A stretch of 64,000 nt of DNA from contig NZ_JACCFK010000001.1 of assembly GCF_013410405.1 (NCBI RefSeq), forward strand, positions 1,116,001-1,180,000, written 5' to 3'. Each line of letters begins with the position of its first letter. Position 1 is the stretch's first letter. The notes below the pieces were generated by a model that saw nothing but the letters and a program-made list of their open reading frames with translations, was not told the DNA's origin and did no database searches. A program made the translations under genes and the position numbers. Source of the DNA: Amycolatopsis endophytica (GTDB taxonomy: Bacteria > Actinomycetota > Actinomycetes > Mycobacteriales > Pseudonocardiaceae). This document shows, one piece after another, positions 27,507 through 36,896 of the stretch.

Positions 27507-28084
27507 GACTCGTCCTTCTTGGCGTCGTCCGTCGTCTCGGCAGCAGCCTCATCGGCGCCTTCGGCCGGGTCGGCGGTCGCCTCGGTGGTGGCCGACTCGG
27601 GCGCCTCGGCGTCCTGGTCGGTCGTCTCCTCGGCCTTGGCCTCCTCGGCAGCGGGAGCCGCGGCGGCGGGGGCCTCGTCCTTGGCGAACTTGGTCCCGCG
27701 AGCCTTCTCGGCCTCCGAGGTGACGGTCTTCTCGGACACCAGCTCGATGACCGCCATCGGGGCGTTGTCGCCCTTGCGCGGCAGCGTCTTGGTGATCCGG
27801 GTGTAGCCGCCCTTGCGGTCCGCGAAATGCGGGCCGATCTCGGCCAGCAGCTTGTGGACCACGTCCTTGTCGCGGATCACGCGCTGGATCTGACGCCGGT
27901 TGTGCAGGTCGCCGACCTTCGCCTTGGTGATCAGCTTCTCGGCGAGCGGCCGCATCCGGCGGGCCTTGGCCTCGGTCGTGGTGATCTTGCCGTGCTCGAA
28001 CAGCGACGTGGCGAGGTTCGCCATCATCAGCCGCTCGTGGGCCGCGGATCCACCGAGACGGGGGCCCTTCGTGGGGGTGGGCAT
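27503..28084 (-). CDS. rplQ: 50S ribosomal protein L17
   Basis: Large-subunit protein at the exit-tunnel side. The L17 core (residues 1-125, [20 protein letters not shown] onward) is standard. A further 65 or so residues are almost only Ala, Glu, Asp, Thr and Pro, an acidic disordered tail that makes the protein 193 residues instead of about 125. Acidic tails on L17 occur in other actinomycetes. It follows rpoA by 78 bp, with a hairpin in the gap, and ends in the CTGA overlap with truA. Confidence 0.97.
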   Translation of the reverse strand: MPTPTKGPRLGGSAAHERLMMANLATSLFEHGKITTTEAKARRMRPLAEKLITKAKVGDLHNRRQIQRVIRDKDVVHKLLAEIGPHFADRKGGYTRITKTLPRKGDNAPMAVIELVSEKTVTSEAEKARGTKFAKDEAPAAAAPAAEEAKAEETTDQDAEAPESATTEATADPAEGADEAAAETTDDAKKDES

Positions 28085-28121
28085 TGCTTCTCCTCGTAAA
28101 TCCGGCCGCTGTCAGGCCGGC

Positions 28122-28154
28122 GCCCGCCCCGCACGATCACTCACCGGGGCGGGC
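28122..28154 (-). other. Intercistronic hairpin between rpoA and rplQ
   Basis: A perfect 10-bp stem (GCCCGCCCCG) with a 13-nt loop lies just after the rpoA stop. It may stabilise or partly terminate the message. Confidence 0.45.
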
Positions 28155-28162
28155 GGCCGTCC

Positions 28163-29230
28163 TTACAGCTGCTCCGTCTCTGCGTAGTCCTGGCCGTCGT
28201 CGTGGCCGTTGTCCGACAGACCGCCGACACCCTCGGCGGACCAGCTCTCGCCGCCCTCGTAGGAGGCAGCGGCCGCGGTCGGGTCGAACCCGGGCGGGCT
28301 GTCCTTCAGCGAGAGGCCGAGGCCGACGAGCTTCATCTTGACCTCGTCGATCGACTTCGCACCGAAGTTGCGGATGTCGAGCAGGTCGGCCTCGCTGCGC
28401 GAGACCAGCTCGCCGACCGTGTGGATGCCCTCGCGCTTGAGGCAGTTGTACGACCGGACGGTGAGGTCCAGGTCCTCGATCGGCATCGCGTAGGCGGCGA
28501 TGGTGTCCGCCTCCTGCGGCGACGGGCCGATCTCGATGCCCTCGGCGTCGACGTTGAGCTCACGGGCCAGCCCGAACAGCTCCACCAGCGTCTTGCCCGC
28601 GGAGGCGACGGCGTCGCGCGGGGTGATCGACGGCTTGGTCTCGACGTCCACGATCAGCTTGTCGAAGTCGGTGCGCTGCTCGACACGGGTCGCCTCGACC
28701 TTGTAGGTGACCTTCAGCACCGGCGAGTAGATCGAGTCGACCGGGATCCGGCCGATCTCGGCACCCGCCTGCTTGTTCTGCTGGGCAGGCACATACCCGC
28801 GGCCGCGCTCGACGACCAGTTCGATCTCCAGCTTGCCCTTGCCGTTGAGCGAGGCGATGTGCAGATCCGGGTTGTGCACGGTGACACCGGCCGGCGGCAC
28901 GATGTCGGCAGCGGTGACCTCACCGGGGCCCTGCTTGCGCAGGTACATGGTGACGGGCTCGTCCTCCTCGGAGGACACGACCAGTTCCTTGAGGTTCAGG
29001 ATGATGTCGGTGACGTCTTCCTTCACCCCGGGGACCGTGGTGAACTCGTGCAGCACGCCGTCGATGCGGATGCTGGTCACCGCCGCGCCCGGAATGGACG
29101 ACAGCAGCGTGCGCCGCAGCGAGTTGCCGAGCGTGTAGCCGAAGCCGGGCTCCAGCGGCTCGATCGTGAACCGGGACCGGGTGTCGTTGATCGGCTCTTC
29201 GCCGAGGGCCGGTCGCTGGGAAATCAGCAC
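28163..29230 (-). CDS. rpoA: DNA-directed RNA polymerase subunit alpha
   Basis: Assembles the polymerase core and contacts UP elements and activators. At 355 residues it has the N-terminal dimerisation domain (about 1-230, [20 protein letters not shown]) and the C-terminal domain with [20 protein letters not shown]. The tail ends DYAETEQL, as in Mycobacterium. The start is a GTG giving [11 protein letters not shown]. It lies in the usual rpsD-rpoA-rplQ order. Confidence 0.98.
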   Translation of the reverse strand: MLISQRPALGEEPINDTRSRFTIEPLEPGFGYTLGNSLRRTLLSSIPGAAVTSIRIDGVLHEFTTVPGVKEDVTDIILNLKELVVSSEEDEPVTMYLRKQGPGEVTAADIVPPAGVTVHNPDLHIASLNGKGKLEIELVVERGRGYVPAQQNKQAGAEIGRIPVDSIYSPVLKVTYKVEATRVEQRTDFDKLIVDVETKPSITPRDAVASAGKTLVELFGLARELNVDAEGIEIGPSPQEADTIAAYAMPIEDLDLTVRSYNCLKREGIHTVGELVSRSEADLLDIRNFGAKSIDEVKMKLVGLGLSLKDSPPGFDPTAAAASYEGGESWSAEGVGGLSDNGHDDGQDYAETEQL

Positions 29231-29321
29231 TTTCTTCTCTTCCTTTCCTGCCGACGCCCGCCATATGACGCCGAAAGGGATGGCGAAGCGGCGGCACGCG
29301 GGTGCGCGCCGCCGCTACCGA

Positions 29322-29927
29322 TCACTTCGAGTAGTACTCGACGATCAGCTGTTCCTGAACCGGAACGTCGATCTGCGCACGCTCGGGGAGCTGGTGCACC
29401 AGGATGCGGAGGTTCGACTGCACGACCTGCAGCCAGCCGGGGATCGGCCGGTCACCGAAGGACTCCTTGGCGGCCACGAAGGGCAGCATCTGAGCCGACT
29501 TCGGCCGCACGTCGATGATGTCGAACTTCTCGACCTGGTAGCTCGGGATGGTCACCTTCACGCCGTTCACGGTGAAGTGACCGTGCGCCACCAGCTGACG
29601 CGCCTGACGACGGGTCCGGGCCAGACCGGCGCGGTACACGACGTTGTCCAGGCGCGACTCGAGGATCTGCAGCAGGTTCTCACCGGTCTTGCCGGGGCGA
29701 CGCGCGGCGTCCTTGTAGTAGCGGCTGAACTGCCGCTCCAGGACGCCGTACGTGTAGCGGGCCTTCTGCTTCTCCTGCAGCTGGAGCAGGTATTCGGACT
29801 CCTTGACCCGGCCGCGGCCGTGCTGGCCGGGCGGGTAGGGGCGACGCTCGAAAGCCTGGTCGCCGCCGACGAGGTCAACCTTGAGGCGCCGCGAGATGCG
29901 AGTCGCGGGGCCGGTGTAGCGAGCCAT
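29322..29927 (-). CDS. rpsD: 30S ribosomal protein S4
   Basis: Primary 16S rRNA-binding protein that nucleates 5'-domain assembly, 201 residues. It starts ARYTGPATRISRRLKVDLVG and has no cysteine, so it is the zinc-free form. The S4 RNA-binding domain (about 92-155) includes RLDNVVYRAGLARTRRQARQ. It lies 91 bp before rpoA in a continuous operon. Confidence 0.98.
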   Translation of the reverse strand: MARYTGPATRISRRLKVDLVGGDQAFERRPYPPGQHGRGRVKESEYLLQLQEKQKARYTYGVLERQFSRYYKDAARRPGKTGENLLQILESRLDNVVYRAGLARTRRQARQLVAHGHFTVNGVKVTIPSYQVEKFDIIDVRPKSAQMLPFVAAKESFGDRPIPGWLQVVQSNLRILVHQLPERAQIDVPVQEQLIVEYYSK

Positions 29928-29950
29928 GTGTTGTTACTCCTCCCCGTTCC

Positions 29951-30352
29951 TCAGACCCGGCGCCGCTTGGGCGGGCGGCAGCCGTTGTGGGGCTGCGGGG
30001 TCACGTCCTGGATGGTGCCGACCTCGAGACCGGCGGCCTGCAGCGAACGGATCGCCGTCTCCCGGCCGGAGCCAGGGCCCTTGACGAACACGTCGACCTT
30101 CTTCATCCCGTGCTCGGCGGCCTTGCGGGCCGCGTTCTCGGCCGCCATCTGGGCGGCGAACGGGGTGGACTTGCGAGAGCCCTTGAAGCCGACGTGGCCG
30201 GAGGAGGCCCACGAGATCACAGCACCGTTCGGGTCGGTGATCGACACGATGGTGTTGTTGAAGGTGCTCTTGATGTGAGCGTGGCCGTGGGCCACGTTCT
30301 TCTTTTCCTTCCGCCGGACCTTCTTGGCCCCGGCGCGAGCCTTGGGTGGCAT
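29951..30352 (-). CDS. rpsK: 30S ribosomal protein S11
   Basis: Platform protein that contacts mRNA at the E site, 133 residues. The N-terminus is basic ([18 protein letters not shown]) and the end [13 protein letters not shown] is the conserved S11 tail. The ribosome-binding site GGAG overlaps the stop of the small open frame just upstream. rpsD follows after 23 bp. Confidence 0.98.
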   Translation of the reverse strand: MPPKARAGAKKVRRKEKKNVAHGHAHIKSTFNNTIVSITDPNGAVISWASSGHVGFKGSRKSTPFAAQMAAENAARKAAEHGMKKVDVFVKGPGSGRETAIRSLQAAGLEVGTIQDVTPQPHNGCRPPKRRRV

Positions 30353-30367
30353 GTTCGGGTGTTTCTC

Positions 30368-30571
30368 CTAGCGCGAGTTGTCGGTCTGTGCGGCGGCAGC
30401 GGCGGCCTCGCGGGCCTCCCGCTGTCCCTGCCGGATCAGCGAGCCGGCGTCGGTGTAGAGCTGGCGAAGCGCCATCGGGCGGGCATACAGGGCCTTCGGC
30501 GAAACGCACGAATTGTTGCGGCGGCGCACCTGCCCGGCGCCGGCAACGACCTTCTTGCCCTGGATGCTCAC
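30368..30571 (-). CDS. Candidate small protein gene between rpsM and rpsK
   Basis: A 67-residue frame begins with a GTG that overlaps the rpsM stop (GTGA) and ends 15 bp before rpsK, filling a gap that is normally short. By my count 59 of 67 codons end in G or C, with the second position far lower, the coding pattern of this genome. The product starts [19 protein letters not shown], so it is basic, and ends in an Ala-rich helix ([17 protein letters not shown]). I know of no ribosomal protein encoded here. GAAGG lies about 10 nt before the GTG. Alternatively it is an untranslated spacer. The function is unknown. Confidence 0.6.
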   Translation of the reverse strand: MSIQGKKVVAGAGQVRRRNNSCVSPKALYARPMALRQLYTDAGSLIRQGQREAREAAAAAAQTDNSR

Positions 30572-30948
30572 TTCTTGCCAGCCTTCTTCTTGCCGGCGAC
30601 CGTCTTCTTCGGGCCCTTGCGGGTACGGGCGTTGGTCTTGGTCCGCTGACCGCGGACGGGCAGACCGCGGCGCCACCGCAGGCCCTCGTAGCAGCCGATC
30701 TCGATCTTGCGACGGATGTCGGCCTGCACCTCGCGGCGGAGGTCACCCTCGACCTTGAAGTTCTCTTCGATGTGGTCGCGCAGCTTGACGAGGTCGTCGT
30801 CGGTCAGGTCACGCACCCGGGTGTCCGGGTTGAGCGACGTGGCCGCGATGAGCTCCTTCGAGCGCGTACGACCGATGCCGTAGATGTAGGTCAGCGCGAT
30901 CTCCAACCGCTTTTCGCGGGGGAGGTCGACGCCGGCGAGTCGTGCCAT
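30568..30948 (-). CDS. rpsM: 30S ribosomal protein S13
   Basis: Head protein that bridges to L5 and contacts P-site tRNA, 126 residues. It starts [20 protein letters not shown] and ends in the basic tail [19 protein letters not shown] longer open frame begins 29 codons upstream, but the ATG at 30948 matches the family. It is separated from rpmJ by a 205-bp spacer with a hairpin. Its stop is overlapped by a GTG-started small frame. Confidence 0.98.
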   Translation of the reverse strand: MARLAGVDLPREKRLEIALTYIYGIGRTRSKELIAATSLNPDTRVRDLTDDDLVKLRDHIEENFKVEGDLRREVQADIRRKIEIGCYEGLRWRRGLPVRGQRTKTNARTRKGPKKTVAGKKKAGKK

Positions 30949-31079
30949 GGCGCTTGATGCTCCTTCTGGTGTTTCGTCACTCCAGGTGTGCTCCCCGCCC
31001 GGTTCCGGGACCGACTCGCGTGTCGTCCGGAGCACTTGCGTGTCCGGTGTCCCGGCCCCGGCCTGGAGTCCGGGGGTCG

Positions 31080-31099
31080 GCCGGGCCGTGCGGCCCGGC
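31080..31099 (-). other. Hairpin in the rpmJ-rpsM spacer
   Basis: A perfect 8-bp stem (GCCGGGCC) with a 4-nt loop lies in a 205-bp spacer inside the operon. The spacer holds no gene I can support. A second promoter or a regulated leader for rpsM is possible. Confidence 0.4.
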
Positions 31100-31153
31100 A
31101 GGTGCGGGGAGGGTGTTCAGCTGTCCGTCCGCTCTGCGTCGCGCAGGCGGTGA

Positions 31154-31267
31154 TCAGCCCTGCCGCTGCTTGTGCCGCAGGTTCTCGCAGATCACCATGA
31201 TCCGGCCGTGGCGGCGGATCACCTTGCACTTGTCGCAGATCTTCTTGACGCTCGGCTGGACCTTCAC
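31154..31267 (-). CDS. rpmJ: 50S ribosomal protein L36
   Basis: A 37-residue protein, too short for most gene finders. It starts with GTG as (M)[18 protein letters not shown] and ends [10 protein letters not shown]. The zinc ligands follow the pattern C-x2-C-x12-C-x4-H, so this is the zinc-containing form. GGAG precedes the start. It lies 32 bp after infA, as in most actinomycetes. Confidence 0.97.
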   Translation of the reverse strand: MKVQPSVKKICDKCKVIRRHGRIMVICENLRHKQRQG

Positions 31268-31299
31268 GTCTCCTGCTTCCTTATGCGTTGCTCACCGTG

Positions 31300-31521
31300 T
31301 CACTTGTAGCGGTAGACAATGCGACCGCGAGACAGGTCGTACGGCGACAGCTCGACGACGACCCGGTCCTCCGGGAGGATGCGGATGTAGTGCTGCCGCA
31401 TCTTGCCGCTGATGTGTGCCAGGACCTTGTGACCGTTCTCCAACTCGACTCGGAACATCGCGTTGGGGAGTGGCTCGATGACCCGACCCTCGACCTCGAT
31501 GGCCCCGTCTTTCTTAGCCAT
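31300..31521 (-). CDS. infA: Translation initiation factor IF-1
   Basis: A 73-residue OB-fold protein that blocks the A site during initiation. It starts [20 protein letters not shown] and ends [11 protein letters not shown], the standard sequence. It is the first gene of the unit infA-rpmJ-rpsM-rpsK-rpsD-rpoA-rplQ-truA. The 251-bp spacer to map carries a candidate promoter and a palindrome about 150 bp upstream. Confidence 0.98.
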   Translation of the reverse strand: MAKKDGAIEVEGRVIEPLPNAMFRVELENGHKVLAHISGKMRQHYIRILPEDRVVVELSPYDLSRGRIVYRYK

Positions 31522-31667
31522 GTCCTCCGCGTTTCGTGACTTGGTAGAGCAGCGAGTGGCTTCTCTTTCGTACCCGGCACACACGCCACCCCGACCCCGA
31601 GAACCCGAGCATTCATGAACACACTGCGAGCACACTGGAACCGGCGTGATGAGTACGCCGACTAGAC

Positions 31668-31701
31668 AGTTTACGCAGCCGGTGTCGCGCCTCGCGAGGC
31701 G
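31668..31701 (-). promoter_or_regulatory. Candidate infA promoter -10 with overlapping palindrome
   Basis: TAAACT (31668-31673, minus strand) resembles a -10 box. The matching -35 position falls inside a perfect 14-bp palindrome, CGCCTCGCGAGGCG (31688-31701), which could be an operator. No good -35 sequence is seen. Confidence 0.35.
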
Positions 31702-31772
31702 GGGTGATGTGTGGTAGGCAACGCCACCGACGAGGGTACGCCCGAACGCGCCCGGAGGGGTGAAACCGCAGG

Positions 31773-32585
31773 TCAGACGTCTTCCAGGAGGGTCAGGACG
31801 CGCGGGCCGGCGTCGGTGATGGCGACCGTGTGCTCCCAGTGACAGGCCCGGGAGCCGTCCGCGGTCACGACCGTCCAGCCGTCTTCGAGTTCGACGGTCT
31901 CGGCGCTGCCGCCGGTCAGCATCGGCTCGATGGCCAGTGCCATCCCGCTCTTGAGCTTCGGGCCGCGGCCCGGCTTGCCGACGTTGGGCAGGAACGGCTC
32001 CATGTGCATCTCGGTGCCGATGCCGTGCCCGCCGTACTCGACGATCTGCCCGTACTCGCGGCCGTCCGCGGCCGACGACGTCTCCGCCGAGGTCTGCACG
32101 GCGTGCGAGATGTCGGTGAGCCGCGCGCCGGGCACGGCGGCCTCGATACCGGCGAGCATCGCGGCACGGGTGGCGGCCGACAACGCCTGGTCGGCGGCCG
32201 AAACCGCGCCGATGGCCAGCGTGACCGCCGAGTCGCCGTGCCACCCGTCGAGGATGGCGCCGCAGTCCACGGACAGCAGGTCACCGTCGGCGAGCACCGC
32301 GGTCTTCGACGGGATGCCGTGCACGATCTGCTCGTTCACCGACGAGCAGATCGAGGCCGGGAAGCCGTGGTAGCCCTTGAACGAGGGCACCGCGCCAGCC
32401 GCGCGGATGGTCTCCTCGGCGATCTCGTCGAGGTCGGCCGTGCTGACGCCGGGCTTGGCGGCCTCCGCGACGGCCGCGAGGGTGCGGGCCACCACGATGC
32501 CGGCGGCCCGCATCGCCTCGAACTCGCCGGGGCTCTTGATCTCGATGCCGCGGTGGCGGCGGAGCACGGAGGGCACCAGGTTCAC
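31773..32585 (-). CDS. map: Type I methionine aminopeptidase
   Basis: Removes the initiator Met from nascent proteins, 270 residues. The five metal ligands are recognisable in [16 protein letters not shown] (two Asp), [11 protein letters not shown] (His), AIEPML (Glu) and CHWEHTVAI (Glu). There is no N-terminal zinc finger or SH3-binding extension, so it is the short MapA-like form. The GTG start overlaps the adk stop (GTGA). It is the last gene of secY-adk-map. Confidence 0.97.
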   Translation of the reverse strand: MNLVPSVLRRHRGIEIKSPGEFEAMRAAGIVVARTLAAVAEAAKPGVSTADLDEIAEETIRAAGAVPSFKGYHGFPASICSSVNEQIVHGIPSKTAVLADGDLLSVDCGAILDGWHGDSAVTLAIGAVSAADQALSAATRAAMLAGIEAAVPGARLTDISHAVQTSAETSSAADGREYGQIVEYGGHGIGTEMHMEPFLPNVGKPGRGPKLKSGMALAIEPMLTGGSAETVELEDGWTVVTADGSRACHWEHTVAITDAGPRVLTLLEDV

Positions 32586-33136
32586 GAGCGGGCGTCGAGG
32601 GCGTTCACGATGCGGGTTGACACCTCGTCGACCTCGCCGACGCCGTCCACCTTCACCAGGATGGCCGAGTAGTAGTCCAGCAGCGGCGCGGTCTCCGACT
32701 GGTAGACCTGCTGGCGGCGGCGGATGACCTCTTCGGTGTCGTCCGTGCGGCCGCGGCCCAGCAGGCGCTCGACCAGGACATCCTCGGGCACGTCGAGCTG
32801 GATGACGGCGTCGATCCTGCTGTCCGACTCGCCCAGCATCTCGCCGAGCACCTGGGCCTGCTTGGTGTTGCGCGGAAACCCGTCCAGCAGGAAGCCGGCC
32901 TTCGTGTCGGACTCGGCCAGGCGCTCGCGGACCATCTCGTTGGTCACGCTGTCCGGGACCAGCTCACCCGAGTCGAGGTAGCGCTTCGCCTCCTCGCCCA
33001 GCGGCGTCTGCTCCGCCACGTGAGCGCGGAAGAGGTCACCCGTGGAGATGTGCGGGATGGAGAGCCGCTGCGACAGCGCTACCGCCTGAGTACCCTTTCC
33101 TGCTCCGGGCGGGCCGACAAGAACCAGGCGCGTCAT
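32582..33136 (-). CDS. adk: Adenylate kinase
   Basis: Converts AMP + ATP to two ADP. At 184 residues it is the short actinobacterial form without the long lid domain. The P-loop [10 protein letters not shown] is at residues 8-17, the AMP-site helix follows in [12 protein letters not shown], and [10 protein letters not shown] is the conserved core motif. The ATG overlaps the secY stop (ATGA) and the stop overlaps map (GTGA), so all three are translationally linked. Confidence 0.98.
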   Translation of the reverse strand: MTRLVLVGPPGAGKGTQAVALSQRLSIPHISTGDLFRAHVAEQTPLGEEAKRYLDSGELVPDSVTNEMVRERLAESDTKAGFLLDGFPRNTKQAQVLGEMLGESDSRIDAVIQLDVPEDVLVERLLGRGRTDDTEEVIRRRQQVYQSETAPLLDYYSAILVKVDGVGEVDEVSTRIVNALDARS

Positions 33137-34440
33137 CGCAAGAACCCTTCGTAATTCCGCTGCATCAGCTGGCTTTCGATCTGCTTCACCGTGTCGAGGC
33201 CGACGCCGACCATGATCAGCACCGCGGTGCCGCCGAACGGGAAGTTCTGGTTGTTGCCCTCCTGCGTGATGGACAGGAAGAAGTTTGGCAGGATCGCGAT
33301 GATGCCCAGGTAGAGCGAACCCGGGAAGGTGATCCGGCCGAGTACGAAGCTCAGGTACTCGGCGGTCGGCCTGCCCGGGCGGATGCCCGGGATGAAGCCG
33401 CCGAACTTCTTCATCTCCTCCGCACGCTCGTCCACGTTGAACGTGATCGTGATGTAGAAGTACGTGAAGAAGATGATGAGCGCGAAGTACAGCAGGATGT
33501 GGGCCCAGCTGGACTGGTTGACCACGTAGGTCTGCAGGAACGCCTGCCACCCCGAGCCGCTCGTCGGGTCGCCGAACAGGCGGCTGATGAGGTCGGGCAG
33601 GTACAGCAGCGACGAAGCGAAGATGACCGGGATGACACCGGCCTGGTTCACCTTGATCGGCAGGTAGGTCGACGTGCCGCCGTACATCCGGCGGCCGATC
33701 ATGCGCTTGGCGTACTGGACCGGGATCCGGCGCTGGCCCTGCTCGACGAAGATGACGCTGGCGATGATCACCAGGCCGAACACGCAGACGAGGGCGAAGA
33801 CCAGACCACCCTGGCCGTTGAGGATGTTCATGCCCTCGGCCGGGATGCGGGCCGCGATGTTCAGGAAGATCAGGACGGACATGCCGTTGCCGACGCCGCG
33901 CTCGGTGATCAGCTCACCCAGCCACATCATGACCGCGGTGCCCGCCGTCATCGTGATGACGATCAGGGCCAGCGAGAAGATGCTGTTGTCCGGGATGATC
34001 GACTGCGCGCAGTCCGGGAACAGCTGGCCGCGGTCGGCGAGCGCCACGACACCGGTCGCCTGCAGGATCGCCAGCGCGATCGTCAGGTACCGGGTGTACT
34101 GCGTCAGCTTGCCCTGGCCGGACTGGCCTTCCTTCTTCAACTCCTCGAACCGCGGGATGACCACGGTCAGCAGCTGGACGATGATGCTGGCGGTGATGTA
34201 GGGCATGATGCCGGTCGAGAAGATCGACAGCTGCAGGAGCGCCCCGCCGCTGAAGAGGTTCAGCAGGGAGTAGATGCCCGACTGGTCGGCACCTGCCTGG
34301 CAAGCCTGCACATTGGGATAGGAGACCCCGGGCGCCGGGGTGACCGCACCGATCCGGTACACGGCCACGATCAACAGCGTGAACAGGATCTTCTTGCGCA
34401 GGTCCGGCGTGGTGAGAGCCGAGCGAAAGGCGCTGAGCAC
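33133..34440 (-). CDS. secY: Preprotein translocase subunit SecY
   Basis: The channel subunit of the Sec translocon, 435 residues with ten transmembrane helices. It starts (M)LSAFRSALTTPDLRKKILFT. The plug and first helices carry FSGGALLQLSIFSTGIMPYI. The GTG at 34440 follows GAGGAGGT; the open frame upstream is longer but lacks homology. A 246-bp spacer separates it from the membrane-protein gene, so it may have its own promoter, but I saw no clear boxes. Confidence 0.98.
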   Translation of the reverse strand: MLSAFRSALTTPDLRKKILFTLLIVAVYRIGAVTPAPGVSYPNVQACQAGADQSGIYSLLNLFSGGALLQLSIFSTGIMPYITASIIVQLLTVVIPRFEELKKEGQSGQGKLTQYTRYLTIALAILQATGVVALADRGQLFPDCAQSIIPDNSIFSLALIVITMTAGTAVMMWLGELITERGVGNGMSVLIFLNIAARIPAEGMNILNGQGGLVFALVCVFGLVIIASVIFVEQGQRRIPVQYAKRMIGRRMYGGTSTYLPIKVNQAGVIPVIFASSLLYLPDLISRLFGDPTSGSGWQAFLQTYVVNQSSWAHILLYFALIIFFTYFYITITFNVDERAEEMKKFGGFIPGIRPGRPTAEYLSFVLGRITFPGSLYLGIIAILPNFFLSITQEGNNQNFPFGGTAVLIMVGVGLDTVKQIESQLMQRNYEGFLR

Positions 34441-34686
34441 GCGGGGGACCTCCTCGGCGTCGCCGGTGGGTGTCACCGACGATCGGCTTGGCCGGCACAC
34501 GGGCCGGCAGGAAACACCAGGTCGCTGGCAAGCCAGCAGCGCTCCGGGGCAAATGTCTCCCCGAAGCGCGTCGCCCGACTCTAACAGCCGGGAGTTGGCG
34601 GGCTGTGAGGTAGGCCGTGTTATGGGCTCGGGCCGACCGCACGGTGCAGGGTTTTCCGCCGCTGGGCGAGCGCCCGGCACTCCGGA

Positions 34687-35442
34687 TCAAGAACCGGGTT
34701 GTTCCTCGCGCCGGGGTGCGGGTGCCTCTCCCCTGGCGGCGGCGGGTGGGCCCGTCTGCTGCTGCGGGGGAAACGGCGGTTGCGCCGGGAAGCCGTAGCG
34801 CGGGGTGATCGGGTCGTAGCCGTACTGCGGGGGCGGCGGTGCGGGCGCTCGTCTGCCCCGGCTCGCGGCCAGGACCGCTGCCACGACGGCGAGCACGGTG
34901 GCGCCCACGACGAGCCAGAAGCCGAGCCCCAGCCTGCCGATGGCCGCCACGTCGGCGAAGTTCTGCGCGGCGCCCGTCGGGCGGAAGCTCTCGTTCAGGC
35001 TGATCGCCTGCAGGAAGATCGACAGCGTGGTCGCCGCGAGGAAGCCGGCGCCGATCCCGGTCAGCAGCGCGGCGGCGAACTTCACGCCGGGCGTGGACGT
35101 GCGCCGCGCGGCGGCGAGGCCGACGGCGGCCGCGATGAGGAGCAGCAGCCCGGCGCCGCCGAGAGCCCAGCCGTTGCGGACCGGTTCGCCGAAGGTCGTC
35201 GTCGGGGTTCCCGGAGTGGCTGCTTCGGCGGAGAGGTCCCAGCCGGTCACCGTCAGCTTGAGCTGTGTCGCGCCCCGGAACCGCAGCTCGCCGATGAACA
35301 GCGCCAGAAACGCGCCGGTGACGGCGGACGCCGCGGCGAGCAGCGCCAGCACGGAACCCACGATCCGCTTGCCCTGCCACCCGGGCGGCCGCGACGGGAC
35401 CGGCTGATAACCCATGGGACGTGGTGCCGCCGGGAACGACAT
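34687..35442 (-). CDS. Four-helix membrane protein of unknown function between rplO and secY
   Basis: A 251-residue protein with hydrophobic helices at about 26-53, 91-112, 119-146 and 170-193. The segment between helices 1 and 2 would be extracytoplasmic, with Thr- and Glu-rich strands. The C-terminal 55 residues are Pro/Gln-rich (APAPPPPQYGYDPITPRYG). I do not recognise the family. It is inserted between rplO and secY, which are adjacent in most bacteria. A terminator separates it from rplO, so it is probably expressed on its own. Confidence 0.8.
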   Translation of the reverse strand: MSFPAAPRPMGYQPVPSRPPGWQGKRIVGSVLALLAAASAVTGAFLALFIGELRFRGATQLKLTVTGWDLSAEAATPGTPTTTFGEPVRNGWALGGAGLLLLIAAAVGLAAARRTSTPGVKFAAALLTGIGAGFLAATTLSIFLQAISLNESFRPTGAAQNFADVAAIGRLGLGFWLVVGATVLAVVAAVLAASRGRRAPAPPPPQYGYDPITPRYGFPAQPPFPPQQQTGPPAAARGEAPAPRREEQPGS

Positions 35443-35550
35443 GGTCCGATGGTGACACCGCCGCGACGGCCCTCACGTCACGAGAGCGTCACGATCGTCA
35501 CAGGCCATCCGCAGAGAGCAGCACCTGCGACCGGATGGGCGCACACGAGA

Positions 35551-35583
35551 ACGGCCCGCCGGTCGCGAAGACCGACGGGCCGT
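35551..35583 (-). terminator. Terminator after rplO
   Basis: A 14-bp stem with one mismatch (ACGGCCCGCCGGTC half) lies 16 bp past the rplO stop. It marks the end of the spc operon before the inserted membrane-protein gene. Confidence 0.85.
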
Positions 35584-35598
35584 GTCACGGGTAAAAAA

Positions 35599-36045
35599 TC
35601 AGGCCTCGTTAGCCGAGCCGCCCGCAGCCTCGAGCTTCTCCTTGGCGGAGCCCGAGAACTTGTCGGCGGTGACGTTCAGCTTGACGCCGTTCAGGTCGCC
35701 GTTGCCGAGAACCTTGACGAGCTCGTTCTTGCGAACCAGCCCGCGCGCGACCAGCTGCTCCTTGGTGACGTCGCCACCGTCCGGGAAGACCCGGGCGATG
35801 TCACCGACGTTCACCGGCTGGTACTCGGTGCGGAAGCGGTTCTTGAAGCCACGCAGCTTCGGCAGCCGCATGTGGATGGGCATCTGCCCACCCTCGAAAC
35901 CGGCGGGCACGTTCTTCCGGGCCTTGGTGCCCTTCGTACCGCGACCGGCGGTCTTGCCCTTCGAACCCTCACCACGGCCGACGCGGATCTTCTCGCGCTT
36001 CGAGCCCGGAGCCGGGCGCAGGTGGTGGATCTTGATGGCCGTCAT
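35599..36045 (-). CDS. rplO: 50S ribosomal protein L15
   Basis: Late-assembly large-subunit protein of 148 residues. It starts [20 protein letters not shown] and has the glycine-rich [19 protein letters not shown]. The ATG overlaps the rpmD stop by 4 bp. It is the last gene of the spc block, ended by a strong hairpin. Confidence 0.98.
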   Translation of the reverse strand: MTAIKIHHLRPAPGSKREKIRVGRGEGSKGKTAGRGTKGTKARKNVPAGFEGGQMPIHMRLPKLRGFKNRFRTEYQPVNVGDIARVFPDGGDVTKEQLVARGLVRKNELVKVLGNGDLNGVKLNVTADKFSGSAKEKLEAAGGSANEA

Positions 36046-36227
36046 GCCTTGACCTCCTCAACAGTCACGAGGTGGCGGACGGTGTGGATCAGACCGCGGA
36101 CCTCCGGGGTGTCCTCACGGACCACGGACTGCCGGATCTTGCGCAGTCCGAGCGTCCGCAGGGACTCCCGGTGGTTGTGCTTGGTCCCGATCTTGCTCTT
36201 GACCTGGGTGACCTTGAGCTGAGCCAT
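36042..36227 (-). CDS. rpmD: 50S ribosomal protein L30
   Basis: A 61-residue protein starting [20 protein letters not shown] and ending [15 protein letters not shown]. The ATG at 36227 is only 2 bp after the rpsE stop. The longer open frame upstream is a shadow inside rpsE. Confidence 0.97.
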   Translation of the reverse strand: MAQLKVTQVKSKIGTKHNHRESLRTLGLRKIRQSVVREDTPEVRGLIHTVRHLVTVEEVKA

Positions 36228-36229
36228 GG

Positions 36230-36859
36230 TCAGACCCCCTGTCCCGCGCGCTGCCGCAGCATCCGGGCGGGCGCGACGTCCTCGAGCGGCAGACCACGAC
36301 GGGCCGCCACCTCCTCCGGACGCTGGAGACCCTTCAGGGCCGCCACGGTGGCGTGCACGATGTTGATCGCGTTGTCGGAGCCCAGCGACTTCGACAGCAC
36401 GTCGTGCACGCCCGCGCACTCCAGCACCGCACGCACCGGGCCACCGGCGATGACACCGGTACCGGCGCTCGCCGGACGCAGCAGGACCACACCGGCGGCC
36501 TCCTCACCCTGGATGGGGTGCGGGATGGTGCCGGCGATCCGGGGAACGCGGAAGAAGTTCTTCTTCGCTTCCTCGACGCCCTTGGCGATGGCCGCGGGAA
36601 CTTCCTTGGCCTTGCCGTAGCCGACACCGACCTGACCGTCGCCGTCACCGACGACCACCAGAGCGGTGAAGCTGAACCGACGACCACCCTTCACGACCTT
36701 GGCGACGCGGTTGATCGCGACGACGCGCTCGAGGTGCGGGGTCTTCTCCTGGCCGGCCCCGCCACGGCCACCGTCGCGGCGGTCGCGGCGGTCACGGCGG
36801 TCGCGGTCGTTACCGCCGGGGCCGCCCTGTCCGCCGCCCTGCCGTGTACGTCCCGGCAT
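36230..36859 (-). CDS. rpsE: 30S ribosomal protein S5
   Basis: Fidelity protein at the mRNA entry channel, 209 residues. The S5 double-stranded-RNA-binding domain begins near [20 protein letters not shown]. The N-terminal 40 residues are an Arg/Asp/Gly-rich disordered extension with repeated DRRDRR, longer than in E. coli. The ATG at 36859 is assumed; the open frame extends 70 codons into rplR. Confidence 0.97.
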   Translation of the reverse strand: MPGRTRQGGGQGGPGGNDRDRRDRRDRRDGGRGGAGQEKTPHLERVVAINRVAKVVKGGRRFSFTALVVVGDGDGQVGVGYGKAKEVPAAIAKGVEEAKKNFFRVPRIAGTIPHPIQGEEAAGVVLLRPASAGTGVIAGGPVRAVLECAGVHDVLSKSLGSDNAINIVHATVAALKGLQRPEEVAARRGLPLEDVAPARMLRQRAGQGV

Positions 36860-36896
36860 CAGGCTTTCCTTCCATTCACGAACGTGTGCATCGTCC

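Noticed and set aside
31300..32244. 314-codon minus-strand frame covering infA and part of map
   Set aside because: Only the last 73 codons, from the ATG at 31521, are IF-1; the rest is out of frame within map and the spacer.
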